Source of the DNA: Metridium senile
Taxonomy: Eukaryota > Cnidaria > Anthozoa > Actiniaria > Metridiidae
DNA length: 64,000 nt
NCBI GenBank assembly: GCA_949775045.1
Contig: OX459103.1
Coordinates: 3,485,701 to 3,549,700 of the forward strand
Direction: 5' to 3'
Part shown: positions 31,614-43,939 of the stretch, piece after piece
Numbering within the stretch: the first letter of the stretch is position 1
Layout of the letters: every line of letters begins with the position of its first letter
Translations under genes and position numbers: made by a program
The notes under the pieces: generated by a model
Database searches by the model: none
Told to the model about the DNA's origin: nothing
Seen by the model: the letters and a program-made list of their open reading frames with translations, nothing else

Positions 31614-34600
31614 CTAACCTGATTTGTCATCATCTCGAATCTTTTTGTAAAGTCCAAGTACATCGGGAAGGTTTTTCTCTACCTCGTCTGCAGTAGCCAT
31701 ATCTTTTAACTTGGGTTTCAACATGGCAAATAGCTCACGAGCGACTTTTTCAGACCCACCAATACCCTTTAATAAAATAAATCACTTTTTATATCGGAAT
31801 ATTCTAACCAGACAACTCTGCTCACATGTCGATTGTTCACACACTAGTGTCCTACCAATTGGGGAGACTCAGACCCACACTACCCCTACATAGAATATTT
31901 TAGCACACAACTCTGCTCACATGTTGATTGCTTACACACAAGTGTCCTACCAATTGGGGAGACTCAGACCCACACTACCCCTACATAGAATATTTTAGCA
32001 CACAGCTCTGCTCACATGTTGATTGTTTACACACAAGTGTCCTACCAATTGGGGAGACTTAGACCCACACTCACTACCCCTACATAGAATATTTTAGCAC
32101 ACAACTCTGCTCACATGTTGATTGCTTACACACAAGTGTCCTACCAATTGGGGAGACTTAGACCCACACTCACTACCCCTACATAGAATATTTTAGCACA
32201 CAACTCTGCTCACATGTTGATTGCTTACACACAAGTGTCCTACCAATTGGGGAGACTCAGACCCACACTCACTACCCCTACATAGAATATTATAGCACAC
32301 AACTCTGCTCACATATTCATTTTTGCAGAGGGAGGGAAATGATAAAATGAATTGAAAATAGCGATACTGTACTTTGAAATTTGGTCGAGTTTAACATTTT
32401 TGATTGGTGTGCTAAGCAATTTTGTAAATTGGAACTAAATTGCAGAATATTGAAAAACATGAAAGGAGATGGAAGGAGAGATTAAGGAGGTAAAAGAAGG
32501 AATAAGGTGTAAAAAAATGCTTACAATTCTAATAATTACATTAAAATTCTTATTTTTTATTATGAAAAAGAAATAAAGAGAAAAAGGAAGGAGAGAAGGA
32601 GAGAAGGAAGGGGAAAGAGAAGAGAAAGATTAAAGAAAACAAATCAAGAGGGGAGAAAGAAAGAACAAGAAACAAAACATAGTTACCTTGTATTTCTGTA
32701 TGAGTTTGTCCAAACTTAATTCACCATTGCCTTCCTTCAAAGCAGTCTGAAAGGTATTTCTACAGAAAAAAAAAAAACAAGTTTAAATACTTATTGATAC
32801 AATCAGTTTGCTATAATTATTATCATTATTGCTACTATCAGCAGCAGAACATTTTCACCATCATGATTATGTTGATCATGTTGATCATCAGTTATCATTA
32901 TGATGATTATCATCATCATGACCACTTATCATCAACATCATTTCTTCTCTTTCCCCTTCCTTCTCTCCTTCTCTCCTTCCTTTTTCTCTTTATTTCTTTT
33001 TCGTAATAAAAAATAAGAATTTTAATGTAATTATTAAAATTGTAAGCATTTTTTGAGGAGATTTAACTCGAAAAGCCTATGGCTTCTTTAAATCTTCTCG
33101 CCATCACTTTTTCTGTAATATTTAATTTCAAACTTGTAATTTATTATATGGCAAAAAAAATCAATAAATCAATCAAATCATCATGTTTATAAACCATCAT
33201 CATCATCAACATCATCTGGTATTATCATCATTGCATTCCACCATCACCATCATTATCCTCAACATCACCTATCATCGTATTTACCATCACCATGTTGAAG
33301 ATCATCACCATCATAATCATCACTGTTGTTATTATCACCATCATCATCTAACCTATTGTTCATTCATTAGTATCACCAGTTATAGTTGTCTCTACCTACC
33401 TCACTTCTTCCTCTCCAAAAATAACATGCTCGTATTCCTCAGTGTTGGCGTAATCACGATCTACAATATCAGCAATGGCTTTCAGATTATTAACTGTTAA
33501 TGCCATGATATCATCCTTATTGGCATAGCCTTTGTGATCTGGATCTAGAATATCGAACACCTACAAACCACAAATGTTTAACAAAGAGTCAATAAAAATG
33601 TATTATAAACTCTTGCTATATAACATACAGTGTTTTTTTTTTCATACAGAGATTTCGCACACTGGTAAGATCGTATCACACAATGTCTAGTGTTGATATT
33701 TGTATTTACCACACATGTCTATGTTTTTAACGTTTTGAAATAATTTATTAATTTAAAACATTGTATGTTATATACATGGGTGCTTCATCTTCTTGTGTTG
33801 AATCTCAATATCTTACTTGCTCACTGGACTCAAGTGAGAGAATTAACAAATTTACGATAGTTTTGCGTGGTATGTCCTCTTATTTACCACGGTTGGCGTC
33901 AACAAATCGTCTACTGCTTGCGTTTTGCATGTGCGCAAAGAAAGAGAGAAAAAGAGAGAAAATAGCAATACTTTTTACTTAAAAGTCGTCACTATGAGAC
34001 AAAATACATGGATCATATATCCAGCTACTTTTTCATTATTTCCTTGATCTCTTTGTTCTTCCTTTCTTTTTTAGTCCTCCCACCATTTTGTTGCACTTAA
34101 CTTTGTCCCCTTCTACCGTTTTTCATCTTTCATTCATCCTTTTTCTTCTATCCCTTTTGATGGCAAATCCAAAAATTTCAAGGGGAATGACTGTTAACTT
34201 GAAAGGTATCACAAAGCCTTTTTATGTCTTATCTATTTCATCTGGCTATATTCTTATATTTTTCAACTGTATAGGAGGGACTAGTCATCCAATTCATCCC
34301 CCCTTAGAACCATCTTTGCCGATGTAACCAACCTCCCTTATTTCATTCAGTCAAATCAATGCATTACCTTTTCTGCAATCTGTCGTCGAATCTCTGGATG
34401 ATCCTCATAAAGGTTTTGCTAAAATGAGCAATTATATAAAATATTCATAAAATGATCACACCGTCCAAGTAGCTACAATTGGCGAATAAAATAATGACAC
34501 ATTGCCTACAATTGTTAATGGATAATTTAAACCTATAAATAGATTACAGTTTTAATCACGTATTCAGGTGTTATACCCCCTCCCCCCTCTTGTGAGTGTA

Positions 34601-37600
34601 CAGTCAGATTTTGTAAATGGTACGTATTTGGGGGCCCTGTGTATCAAACTGTCAAACTATTTATTCGCCGATTGTAGACTGTATTTAGACGTAGTATATT
34701 AAGTAACTAACTAGATAACTAAAGAATTGAAATGCGTTCAGTGTGTAAGTGAAATACAGATGTATGAGAAAAATATCTTATGCCCTTGGCGGGAATTGAG
34801 ACCCACGGTTTCAGCTTTCTAGTTCAATTGAAAAAGAGAGGAAAAAGATGAGGTGGCGGGACTGGAAAGAGGCTGAACAGATTGGAACAGACAGGCCAAA
34901 GTGGAGGGAGGTGTTTCTCGCCTCATGCTCTGCAAGGAGCTAGAAGTGACTATAAGTAATACTAACCTCAGTAAAGGAGTCAAATATCTTTTCTAAAGTC
35001 ATTTTGCCATCTTTCTTTGCATTTATTTCATTGATGTAGATATCTCTATAAGACAAGTGGACAAACTAAAGCACAATATAATTTAAACCTAACATTGTTA
35101 TAATTGTAATTTGGCTAAGTGGTAGTGTCAGATAATGATGGTAATCAAACAGCTTCATGAAGTGCTATGACAATTGCACTGATGATAAAAAAGATGACAA
35201 CTGCAGAAGTGGTGATGAGGATGATACTGATGACAATCATAGTAAACAGGTTCCCATTTAAATCTGTACTCATGCAAATTTTGTTGATGTGTGCTAAACA
35301 CACAGATCAACCAATCAGAGAAGTTCACTTCAGACATAATATACTCATTGGTTGATCTGTGTGTTTAGCACACATCAATAAAATTTGCATAAGTACAGAT
35401 TTAAATGGGAAAGTACAGATTTAAATGGGAACCTGTTAGTAATGTTATTATGATAATAATGATTGATAGTGATGAAAATCAAAGTTATTATGATTATAAT
35501 GATAGTGATGACAATTATCAAAGTGATAATGATAATGATGATAATCTACTGATGCATGACTATGATAATGACAATGATCATAAATGATGACGGTCATTGC
35601 AATGATGGTGATGACAAGAATGACGTCAAACATAGTAGTGATGATGATGAGAGTGATGACAATCAGAGTAATAATGAAGATGCTGCTGGTGATGATGATG
35701 ATGCCCATGATGATGATGAAGATGATGGTGATGACAATCATATTAATAATGGTGATGATGATGATGATGATGATGACCATGATGATGCAAATGCTGACGA
35801 TGGTAATCATGATGATGAAGATGATAATACAGATCCAGAAAGTATCTACATTTAAGCCTGACTTACTTGAGTTCAAAAGGGTCCATGTTCCCCATTGTTT
35901 GTGGCCCATGTCCAGGATAAGTCCAAACCATATTTATATCACTCAACGGTGTGTAATCCAAGACAGCTTTATCACATCCAGTACTGTTGAAAACTGTCAA
36001 TCTTGAGAACAGTACTGATACAGCCATGTTCTTAGAGCCGTAAGACCTGACCTGGTGCCAGTAGCCTAAGTAATAGATACAGAAATATAAACAACTCTTC
36101 AAGAACCATGGCCACTTACCAGCATATGCATTGCACGAAAGACTGTATTTCATAGACCATAAAAATCACTCATTCAGACATTATGAACAGGCTCCTATTT
36201 GTATCTGTACTTTCCCATGATTTAAATCTGTACAGTTTATGCAAATTGTGTTGATGTGTGCTAAACACACAGATCAACCAATCAGAGAAGATCACTTCAG
36301 AACTAATATACTCTGATTGGTTGATCTGTGTGTTTAGCACACATCAACACAATTTGCATAAGTACAATTTTAAATGGGAAAGTACAGATTTACATGGGAA
36401 CCTTTTTATGATATCTTTAAGATGTGAGTGAGTATTTGCGCTCTTGTTAACATGTTAATCATTTCGTTTTATTTGTTTTCTCATCTCGTAATATGACTGA
36501 CTACAAATGAATCATAATTACAGTCAAATCAAAATAAACAATGCACTGAGTGTACTGGAAAATGACCATGGGTCTTTAATAGGCTGATGAAATTTTTGGC
36601 ACATGATTCAGGAATTGCTTGAAAATTCATGCCTGTCTCATGAATGATCTAGGACCCCCCTTAGCAAATAGTTCACTTATTATCATGATATTGAAGAGTA
36701 ATAACCAGTCCTGTTGTTGAACTTCAATTTTCGACTTCCTGGTACTTAATAAACACACAATTTGTGATCTAGGTCCCCCATTCCAGCTAAATAGTCCAAC
36801 AATATTCAGGAGTAATGATCAGTACCGTTATTACTCATACTTTATTGTTCTATACTTACTGTAAGGTAAATATAGACAGTCTCCACCAGTAAGATTAGCA
36901 TACTGCCAGCGCACTTTCTTAAAGTTGGGGTACTTTAATAAATTGACTTTATCAACATCAAGAACTGCAAATCCACCATATCCTTTATCACCCTCAGCAA
37001 CAGGGATCTAAAATCATAATGATGTTGATGATGATGACAATGATGAAAACATACAGGAGATTATATAGAAGATATTACATGGGCGCACGGAGATACAAAT
37101 GTTATCTTCGAGTGTTGAAATGATCTTTCACGCATGAGCGCGAGTGAACGAGTGAGAGATTTTCAACACAAGAAGATAAAATTTATATCTCCAAGCGACC
37201 ATGTAATGTTCTGTGTATTATATAATTATCAATGAAGATAAAGAAAACATTTTTTGACACAAGAAGTTTCCGTAAAGATGTGTAACCATAGTGATGATAT
37301 CTTCACATTTGAAAATAACATGTTATTTTCACATAAAATAACATGTTATTTTCACAAGTGAAGATATCCAATTTTTGAAACAAAGAAATATAGGATTTTC
37401 ATTGACAATTATATGATAAAAATATATATGCACATTTAAAAATCTGAAATAATATCGATAAGAACAATTCTTATTTTAATTTAAATTTAATTAAATTTAA
37501 AGTGAGAATCATTGCATTGCGACCCACTATATATATATTTCACCTGCTATTTTTTTCAATCCGTCAATCAACTTTGGAGGCTGAGCTTACATACATTTGT

Positions 37601-38735
37601 AAACTCATTGGATAATTTGATGTAAGATCTGTCTCCAAACTGATTGAATTTGATCTAGAAAAAAACTTGGAACTGACAATTTGCTAATTGTGACACACAA
37701 GTTTCATTGTAAAATTATAATAATGAAAATCTTAAATTGATTTCATTTTCAGAAACCATAAAGTTCTTCTGGTTATTTGACACATAACTTAAAATTATTA
37801 TAAAAATTTATATTTAGATTCCAATATTTATTTAATAATTAATAAAAATATACATTTTAATCATCTTTAGAAGAAAGATCAATTAACTTATGTAGTCAAA
37901 TGTACAAACTGAAACTGCAATGCTTTAATTATATAAAATTAATATACCATACACTTAACTTATTTATGGCTGAAGCATTTTGCCACTGACATGAAAAAAC
38001 AAGTTAGACTTTACAAGTTGAAGGTCTAGCTCTTTTAAAGTGATGAATCCGCAGTAACTTATAGCTTACGTCATATCACAAATACACAAAAATAAATACA
38101 ATTGCAATAAAAGAGCAACTTACATTTTCTTCGTTGTCCGGGTGAATCAAAATCCAGTCTTTTGTGCCATTAAGAAGACAATTGATGGCATTATCAGCAT
38201 CTTTATGCAACATGCTTTTAGTGCCTCCAGAACTTAGCCATAAATTCGCTTCAAGAATCCTCTCGGAAAAGGTTCCACACATTAAACACGGTAAAACACG
38301 AACCTCCCTCGCTAATGGATCTGGTAATTGAGAGACCATGTAGCTGTCTTTTTTAATGTAGGTGTTTAGAAAACTTTCAATAGAATCGCGCCCAACACCG
38401 CGGTCGCCAACTGGTGTGCCATCCTTCTCCTTTTTCGCTTCAAGTTTGACTTCTAGTTCTCCGTAATTCTGTTTGAGATAACTATCCGTCCATAACGAGA
38501 AAGCAGGAAAGTTTTTCGCAGCACCACGGAAAACAACGGGTTTCCGAACACTAGCGTATTGCTCCCAAAACATTTGGGGTGAAGGAATTGTTTCCAATAC
38601 ATCAAGATGTCCGTCACTTTCTCCATGCTTGCCTAATTCCTCGCCATGTCCTTTAGGAATTTTGTTTACATCTTGGGATAAGCTATGATTAATTAGAACT
38701 GTGAAGACAAAGACTGTACGAAAAATAATCGCCAT
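31614..38735 (-). CDS. Secreted JmjC-domain protein with EF-hand-like exons, 8 exons
   Basis: Exons (transcription order): 38735-38124, 37007-36860, 36065-35867, 35045-34967, 34418-34368, 33560-33400, 32759-32687, 31766-31614. All borders are GT-AG and phases agree, giving 491 residues and a TAG stop. Residues 1-21 form a signal peptide (ATG at 38735; upstream frame lacks ATG). Residues 50-275 form a cupin/JmjC domain with HKD at 177-179 and distal His 257 as Fe(II) ligands and Lys near 192 as the likely 2-oxoglutarate contact, as in JMJD7/JMJD8-type hydroxylases. Exons 4, 6 and 7 encode EF-hand-like loops (DPDHKGYANKDD is the best), all imperfect. Expected location is the ER or outside the cell. 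The substrate is unknown; hydroxylation is inferred from the intact ligands. Confidence 0.85.
31797..32325. repeat. Minisatellite of about 98 bp in intron 7
   Basis: Five full units and a partial one containing CTCTGCTCACATGTTGATTG and CCAATTGGGGAGACT. Confidence 0.9.
32512..33054. repeat. Long inverted repeat flanking exon 7 of the JmjC gene
   Basis: Arms of about 112 bp (32512-32623 and 32943-33054) are reverse complements with about two mismatches (AATGCTTACAATT..., GGAAGGAGAGAAGG...). Exon 7 (32687-32759) lies in the loop. Confidence 0.9.
33185..33355. repeat. (ATC)n-rich tract in intron 6
   Basis: CATCATCACCAT-type repeats. A second, shorter tract lies at about 32815-32940. Open frames here are repeat-driven. 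Confidence 0.8.
34473..34677. repeat. MITE in intron 4 region
   Basis: CTACAATTGGCGAATAAA and the complement of TTTATTCGCCGATTGTAG bound about 205 bp, with one mismatch. Confidence 0.75.
35246..35436. repeat. Foldback MITE copy 1, JmjC intron 3
   Basis: A palindrome with TTCCCATTTAAATCTGTACT and GTGTGCTAAACACACAGATC in each arm. The right end has a duplicated AAGTACAGATTTAAATGGGA. Confidence 0.9.
35440..35840. repeat. (GAT)n microsatellite in intron 3
   Basis: ATGATGATG-rich with decay; open frames on both strands are Met/Ile- or Asp-rich artefacts. Confidence 0.9.
36186..36405. repeat. Foldback MITE copy 2, JmjC intron 2
   Basis: The same family as 35246-35436, including the GTGTGCTAAACACACAGATC core. 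Confidence 0.9.
37295..37368. repeat. Short palindrome in intron 1
   Basis: GATATCTTCACATTTGAAAA pairs with TTTTCACAAGTGAAGATATC. AAAATAACATGTTATTTT is itself a palindrome and occurs twice. The surrounding 37070-37375 may be a larger element. Confidence 0.75.
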
Positions 38736-39305
38736 TTTCCGCTTTCTTGGCACTCTAAATGCAAATCTATTGTAGCTTATTGTCAACTGTGATGTTTAGG
38801 TGTCATTGTCTACAAGGCGTTCCTTGATTGGGTTGAAATAGACACGACACAAGAACCCCACTATAAAATTGACTGATCGAAGATTCGATGTTCGAATTTC
38901 ATGCAAAAAAATCTGGGAAAAAAATAAACGATCAAGTATTTATTTGGGGGAAGTAAGGAGAATAAATGGGGAAAGTTTTGAATATTAGATACAAATTGAA
39001 AAAGAATGAGCAATCAAAGTTAAAAGAGTGACTTCGCGTGTGATGTAATTATTAGAATTGTTCGTTAGTGCTTCGAATATAATTATAATTAAAGGAAGAA
39101 ATAAAAAGAATGACTGATCAGATGTTCGAATGTCAATTTGTTTAAGGAAGAAATGAAAACTTTTGAAAAGAATGACTGATCAGATGTTCGAATGTCAATT
39201 TGTTCGTCCGGTTGTTCGGCATGTCATCAATTAAACAAATATCCCTCCTCAGCAACTTGAATCAATTAAAAGGAAACTTGCCTTTGCGTGCTTAAAAACA
39301 ATCTC
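38736..39305. other. Upstream region of the JmjC gene
   Basis: No clear TATA box. A direct repeat AATGACTGATCAGATGTTCG occurs at about 39109 and 39173. Confidence 0.5.
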
Positions 39306-39935
39306 CCTAATCGAACGTTTGATCAATTAGAAATAATGCTATTTCCTCAAAAATCAACCACCCTATAGAGATCGCTAATTGACTGTCTTGAAAATACATC
39401 ATTTGAATCGAACGTTTGATCAATTAGAAATAATGCTATTTCCCCAAGAAATCAACCACCCTATAGAGATCGTTAATTTAGTGCCTTCAAAATACATCGT
39501 TTGAATCGAACGTTTGATCAATTATAAAGAATGTTATTTCCCCAAAAATCAACCACCCTATAGAGATCGTTATTTAAGTGCCTTCAAAATACATCGTTTG
39601 AATCGAACGTTTGAGGTGGTTTGATCAATTAGAAATAATGCTATTTCCCCCAAGAAATCAACCACACTATAGAGATCGTTAATCGAGTGCCTATTTCCCC
39701 CAACAAATCAACCACCCTATACAGATCGTTAATTTAGTGCCTTCAAAATACATCATTTGAATCGAACGTTTGATCAATTAGAAATAATGCTATTTCCCCC
39801 AACAAATCAACCACCCTATAGAGATCGCTAATTGAGTGCCTTCAAAATACATCATTTGAATCGAACGTTTGATCAATTAGAAATAATGCTATTTCCCCCA
39901 AGAAATCAACCACCCTATGTAGAGATCGTTAATTG
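39306..39935. repeat. Minisatellite of about 98 bp
   Basis: Six to seven units with AATCGAACGTTTGATCAATT and AATCAACCACCCTATAGAGA; one is truncated. Confidence 0.9.
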
Positions 39936-40496
39936 AATCGAATGGTTAATCAATTAGCAATGCCCTCTTATTCTCCTTAATTGAAGTACCTTGCTGCTTT
40001 TATTAATTCCTCATGCTTCGCACAACAGCTCTTTCGATTCGAACAATTGATCAATTAGAACGTTCATGTCCATTTCCTTGCAATTGGGAAATCTAAGTTG
40101 ATTGAATTGTCGTTTTGTGTCAGATACAAACGCACTTTTCCTTGCGTTGAATGCGGAAATTCCGCCTGTTTTGTTTATTGTGAGAAGTGTGCCGATCATT
40201 TGCTCTTCACGGAAGATATTTTGCCAGTGAACTTCATATCAACTGTCATTTTTAGATGGTAACTTTTAGGAGTGACATTTTTGAAAAATAAAAACGATTT
40301 ATTTAGATAAACGATATTCTGGAAAAACTACTTATTTAGAAATGATAACATGAACTTTAATTTCTGGAAAAACTACTTATTTAGAAACGATAACGTAAAC
40401 TTTATTTTCTGGAAAAAGTTCATCTTTCCCAGCTGCATGAAGATAAAAACTTGTTTACTTCTATTTCCAGGCACTTAAAGCCTTTGTTCCTGGCAA
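39936..40496. other. No gene seen
   Basis: AT-rich. A short frame at 40011-40199 has no recognised motif. TCTGGAAAAACTACTTATTT recurs within 40318-40410. Confidence 0.5.
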
Positions 40497-40590
40497 AAGT
40501 TTCAGTTAAGCTTTCAAGATGATAAATAGAAACTAGCGAGTAAAAAAAAAAACTAAAATGTAGGCTGCGTCGGTGTATAATACACTACGA
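40497..40590 (-). repeat. Fragment shared with the hammerhead-associated repeat
   Basis: On the minus strand ACACCGACGCAGCCTAC and CTCGCTAGTTTCTATTTATC match the units at 55130-55370. Confidence 0.7.
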
Positions 40591-40906
40591 TATGTGTTGA
40601 TTTTGTATCCTGGGAATTTTTAATCCAGTATTTATCCATTCCGGACCTACAAGAAAACGCGGTATATAGTTAATCGAGAGTGGTATAGAATGGACAAATA
40701 AATTGACTAAGAAGGCCCATTGTCTATTGCTCGTTTATTTTTGAAAGCATCGTGAAAGAGCAGCAATTTTCTCCGAAACTTGTCACACATGTCACGCAAT
40801 ACTTGAAAACATAGCCTTGCAAGTTGCTGAGTTCCGATGCGAGAACTGCATGAACTCTTGTGCAAAGTTGTCTGCAACAAAAAAGTGCAAGGTAACCTCT
40901 GTTACA

Positions 40907-41130
40907 AGAGGGTCCTGAAGGGGGGGTCCGAATCCCATTCCCCAGTTTATATTTGGACCAAATCCCAGTCAAAAATCACATAATCACATCAGTTTTGCTC
41001 AAGTTTTCAATCCCATTCCTTTCTCTATTATTCTTTTATTTGTAAATCCCAGCCCCAGTGCATCCAGTCACATTTTCCCAGGCAAAAATAAGGCCAATCC
41101 CTGCTCTCGTTTTACCCTTCAGGACCCTCT
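40907..41130. repeat. MITE with TACA duplication
   Basis: AGAGGGTCCTGAAGGG and its complement at the ends, flanked by TACA (40903-40906, 41131-41134). Confidence 0.85.
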
Positions 41131-41134
41131 TACA

Positions 41135-42174
41135 CTGTGCAATTCTTCAACATTTGCGCCATTATGAGAGAAGGTACCTAAAAAAAGTGTACAACTCCTT
41201 TAGTCGTATGAAAACTTTTTCTTACTACTAAAGCAATAAGTGCCATTTTATCTGGCATTCTTAGCTATGTCAATAAAACTTTAATTGAGCCTAAAAGCAT
41301 TTCGTTGCCTTTGTCCAGGTCAATTCATCGACAAAAATAAGCACATCTTAGCTTTAAAAAACCATAATCAAACAACACGAATGCGTAACTTTATTCCCTT
41401 TAAAATTATTTTTCTCATCTTATCTTACAAAACATAAATACATTGTAAATCAATCGGGTGAGAAGTAAAAAAATGTAAAAACATAATAATACTATACTAT
41501 TGTAAAATGTTATTGTAAAAAAAAATATTTGTAAGTTCTAAATAAGTAGGTTTTTTCTTTAAATCAAAATTAATTTTTGTTTTCTATAGAGACACAAGAA
41601 AAACAGTCTCATTTCTTGAGAAAACTGCAAATTCAACACATTATATTTCCCAAAATAAACTTAAAGCGTGATAATAAAAAATCTAATAAAAAGACACCAG
41701 ATTCTCGGACATGCGCAGTGTTCTCTTCCTGTCGTGGCGAGTTGCGTTTCTTTGTGTCAATCAAGTGACATTTAAATGGTTTTCTGATTGAAAAAGCCAT
41801 TCAAATGTTTGATGATTAAAAGCGAGCAAAACAATTGATTGACAGCAACAGAAAACGTTTAAGAAAATTATTGTGTGCTCTTGAGCACGTCTTCGCTAAA
41901 CATCTTTGAAGGGGATTTTAAAACTTGTATCCATAGTGAATTTAATGTTATTGTGTATTATAAATATGTTTTAAAATAAATAAATATTTTTGGATAATTA
42001 AAACAAGTAAAAATAATAATCTCACAAAAGACTAAATCGGCTAATGCAGGAATACATCAAATTGAAGACATCTGGGAATAAAAACGTGTGTTGGAACATT
42101 TCTGCTTGATATTGAAATACCAAAAAGAAAAGACCTTATACCCAAAATTGAATCGGAATTAGCGGAATTTAAAT
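41135..42174. other. No gene seen
   Basis: About 1 kb of AT-rich sequence. Only short frames without motifs. Confidence 0.5.
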
Positions 42175-42845
42175 AAAATAGAATTACTACTATGGAATAG
42201 AGCGTAAACACTATATCCATTAATTTAAAAAATTGCTACTGTGAAATATATTCATGAAATAAAATAAAATTACTACTGTGGAATACAGCACAGACACTAT
42301 ATCCATGAAATAGAATCAATTTACTACTGTGGAATAGAGCGTAAACACTTTATCCATGAAATAGAATCAAATTACTACTGTGGAATAGAGCGCAAACACT
42401 ATATCCATGAAATAAAATAAAATTACTACTGTGGAATAGAGCGCAAACACTATTTATTTATTTTTATTTATTTATAAAGATTCTGGACAAGATTACAATA
42501 TCCACGGAGAAAACGACAATAGGACACGAAGTCCCTTACAAAGTTCGTTCTCCAATGGTCAAACTATATCCATAAAATAAAATAAAATTACTACTGTGGA
42601 ATAGAGCGCAAACACTATATACATGAAATAAAATAACTACTGTGGACTAGAGCGCAAACACTATATCCATGAAATAGAATTAAATTACTACTGTGGAATA
42701 GAGCGCAAACACTATATCCTTTAAATAGAATTAAATTGCTACTGTAGAATAGAGCGCAAAGACTATATCCATGAAATAGAATCAAATAGCTACTGTGGAC
42801 TAGAGTGCAAACACTATATCCATTAAATAAAATCAAATTGCTACT
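42175..42845. repeat. Minisatellite of about 55 bp, interrupted
   Basis: About ten units of TACTACTGTGGAATAGAGCG with AACACTATATCCATGAAATA. A foreign segment of about 105 bp interrupts it at 42458-42562. Confidence 0.9.
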
Positions 42846-42963
42846 GTGTAATTTTTCATATTTGGTTACAATTAGTCACTATCAAAGACAAATAAAGTTG
42901 TAATGAGGTATTGTTTCCTTTTGTATTTGATGTTTCTGGTTGAGTGATAGTGACTAACCATTT

Positions 42964-43196
42964 ACTAATTAAAAGCTGTCAGTTAACAACGTTTTAATGG
43001 TTTTACTCTATTCCTCAAAATATTGCCTGTATAGGTTTAGACAATCTTTCAAGATCGAAATCTTTTTTAACCTTACCAGTCACTAAATAAAAACTGTCAG
43101 TTAACAGCGTTTTAATGGTTTTACTCTATTCCTCAAAATATCGGCTGTATAGGTTAGACAATCTTTCAAGATCGAAATCTTTTATAACCTTTATGT
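42964..43196. repeat. Tandem duplication of about 120 bp
   Basis: Two units with CTGTCAGTTAACA and TTCAAGATCGAAATCTTTT. Confidence 0.85.
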
Positions 43197-43208
43197 TTCA
43201 AACGAGTA

Positions 43209-43378
43209 CATTGGAACCCCGTTAATCCGGCCACTTAAGGAACAGCCGAAAGTGGCCGTATTAACGGTGTGGCCGTATTAAGCGGATCAATTTTATAGAA
43301 AATGTATAGGCATGCTTTTCGTCGGGACCTAAAAAACTGGTCGCAATAACGGGGTGGTCGTAAGGCGGGGTTTCACTG
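43209..43378. repeat. Tigger/pogo-like MITE
   Basis: The ends CATTGGAACCCCGTTAATCC and the complement of GCGGGGTTTCACTG are bordered by TA on both sides. The AACCCCG termini and TA target fit pogo/Tigger. Confidence 0.85.
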
Positions 43379-43939
43379 TACACTGACCACATTAATGACT
43401 TTACTTTGCGTAGTACATTATCACATCAGCCCACGAAATACTCACCCGTATATATTCCCTTAACTTTATTTAGATCGAAATCTTTACAAAGCAAGCAATG
43501 CGTTTTTACCGATAAAATTCACTTATTCAAATAGCTGGCAGGTTTAACCGAGAACAGGTGTTTCGAACTGCGCATGCGTGTCCCTGACTAATTTAGCATT
43601 GGCATATGCAGCACCCCCTAGTGTGTGAATATAGATAATTGGGTAAAAACAAACGGTAAAAACAGCGAGAAAGACAGCTAAAAGACGTAAAGTTTATTAA
43701 GGTGAGATACGGGAGATTTAGGTTCTTATATTCAACTTTAAAGGGCGAGAGCTCTTTCTGTTTTCAGCGGCGTAGTAGTATAGTAGGGCCCATTGATAGA
43801 GAGTAAAACATGACAGTGTTTTCTCGGTTTGTTTACATGTGAATTACGTAATTTGACAGTGTGTTACATGGCTGGTAACTGTTGAGACTGAGACACAAGG
43901 CGAAACGTCACCGTGATATCGCCTTGTTTGTGTGTATTT
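43379..43939. other. No gene seen
   Basis: Unique-looking sequence upstream of the 176-bp array. No credible frame. Confidence 0.4.

Noticed and set aside
35448..36006. Asp-rich and Met/Ile-rich frames in the JmjC gene
   Set aside because: GAT microsatellite inside intron 3; the exon 3 frame overlaps one end only.
39306..39935. CRISPR-like array of regular repeats
   Set aside because: Repeats of about 98 bp lie head to tail without unique spacers; eukaryotic minisatellite.
40724..40972. 82-codon Cys-containing minus-strand frame
   Set aside because: Overlaps the end of a MITE and shows no motif or splice context.
42615..42836. Repeated 73-codon minus-strand frame
   Set aside because: Falls entirely in the 55-bp minisatellite.
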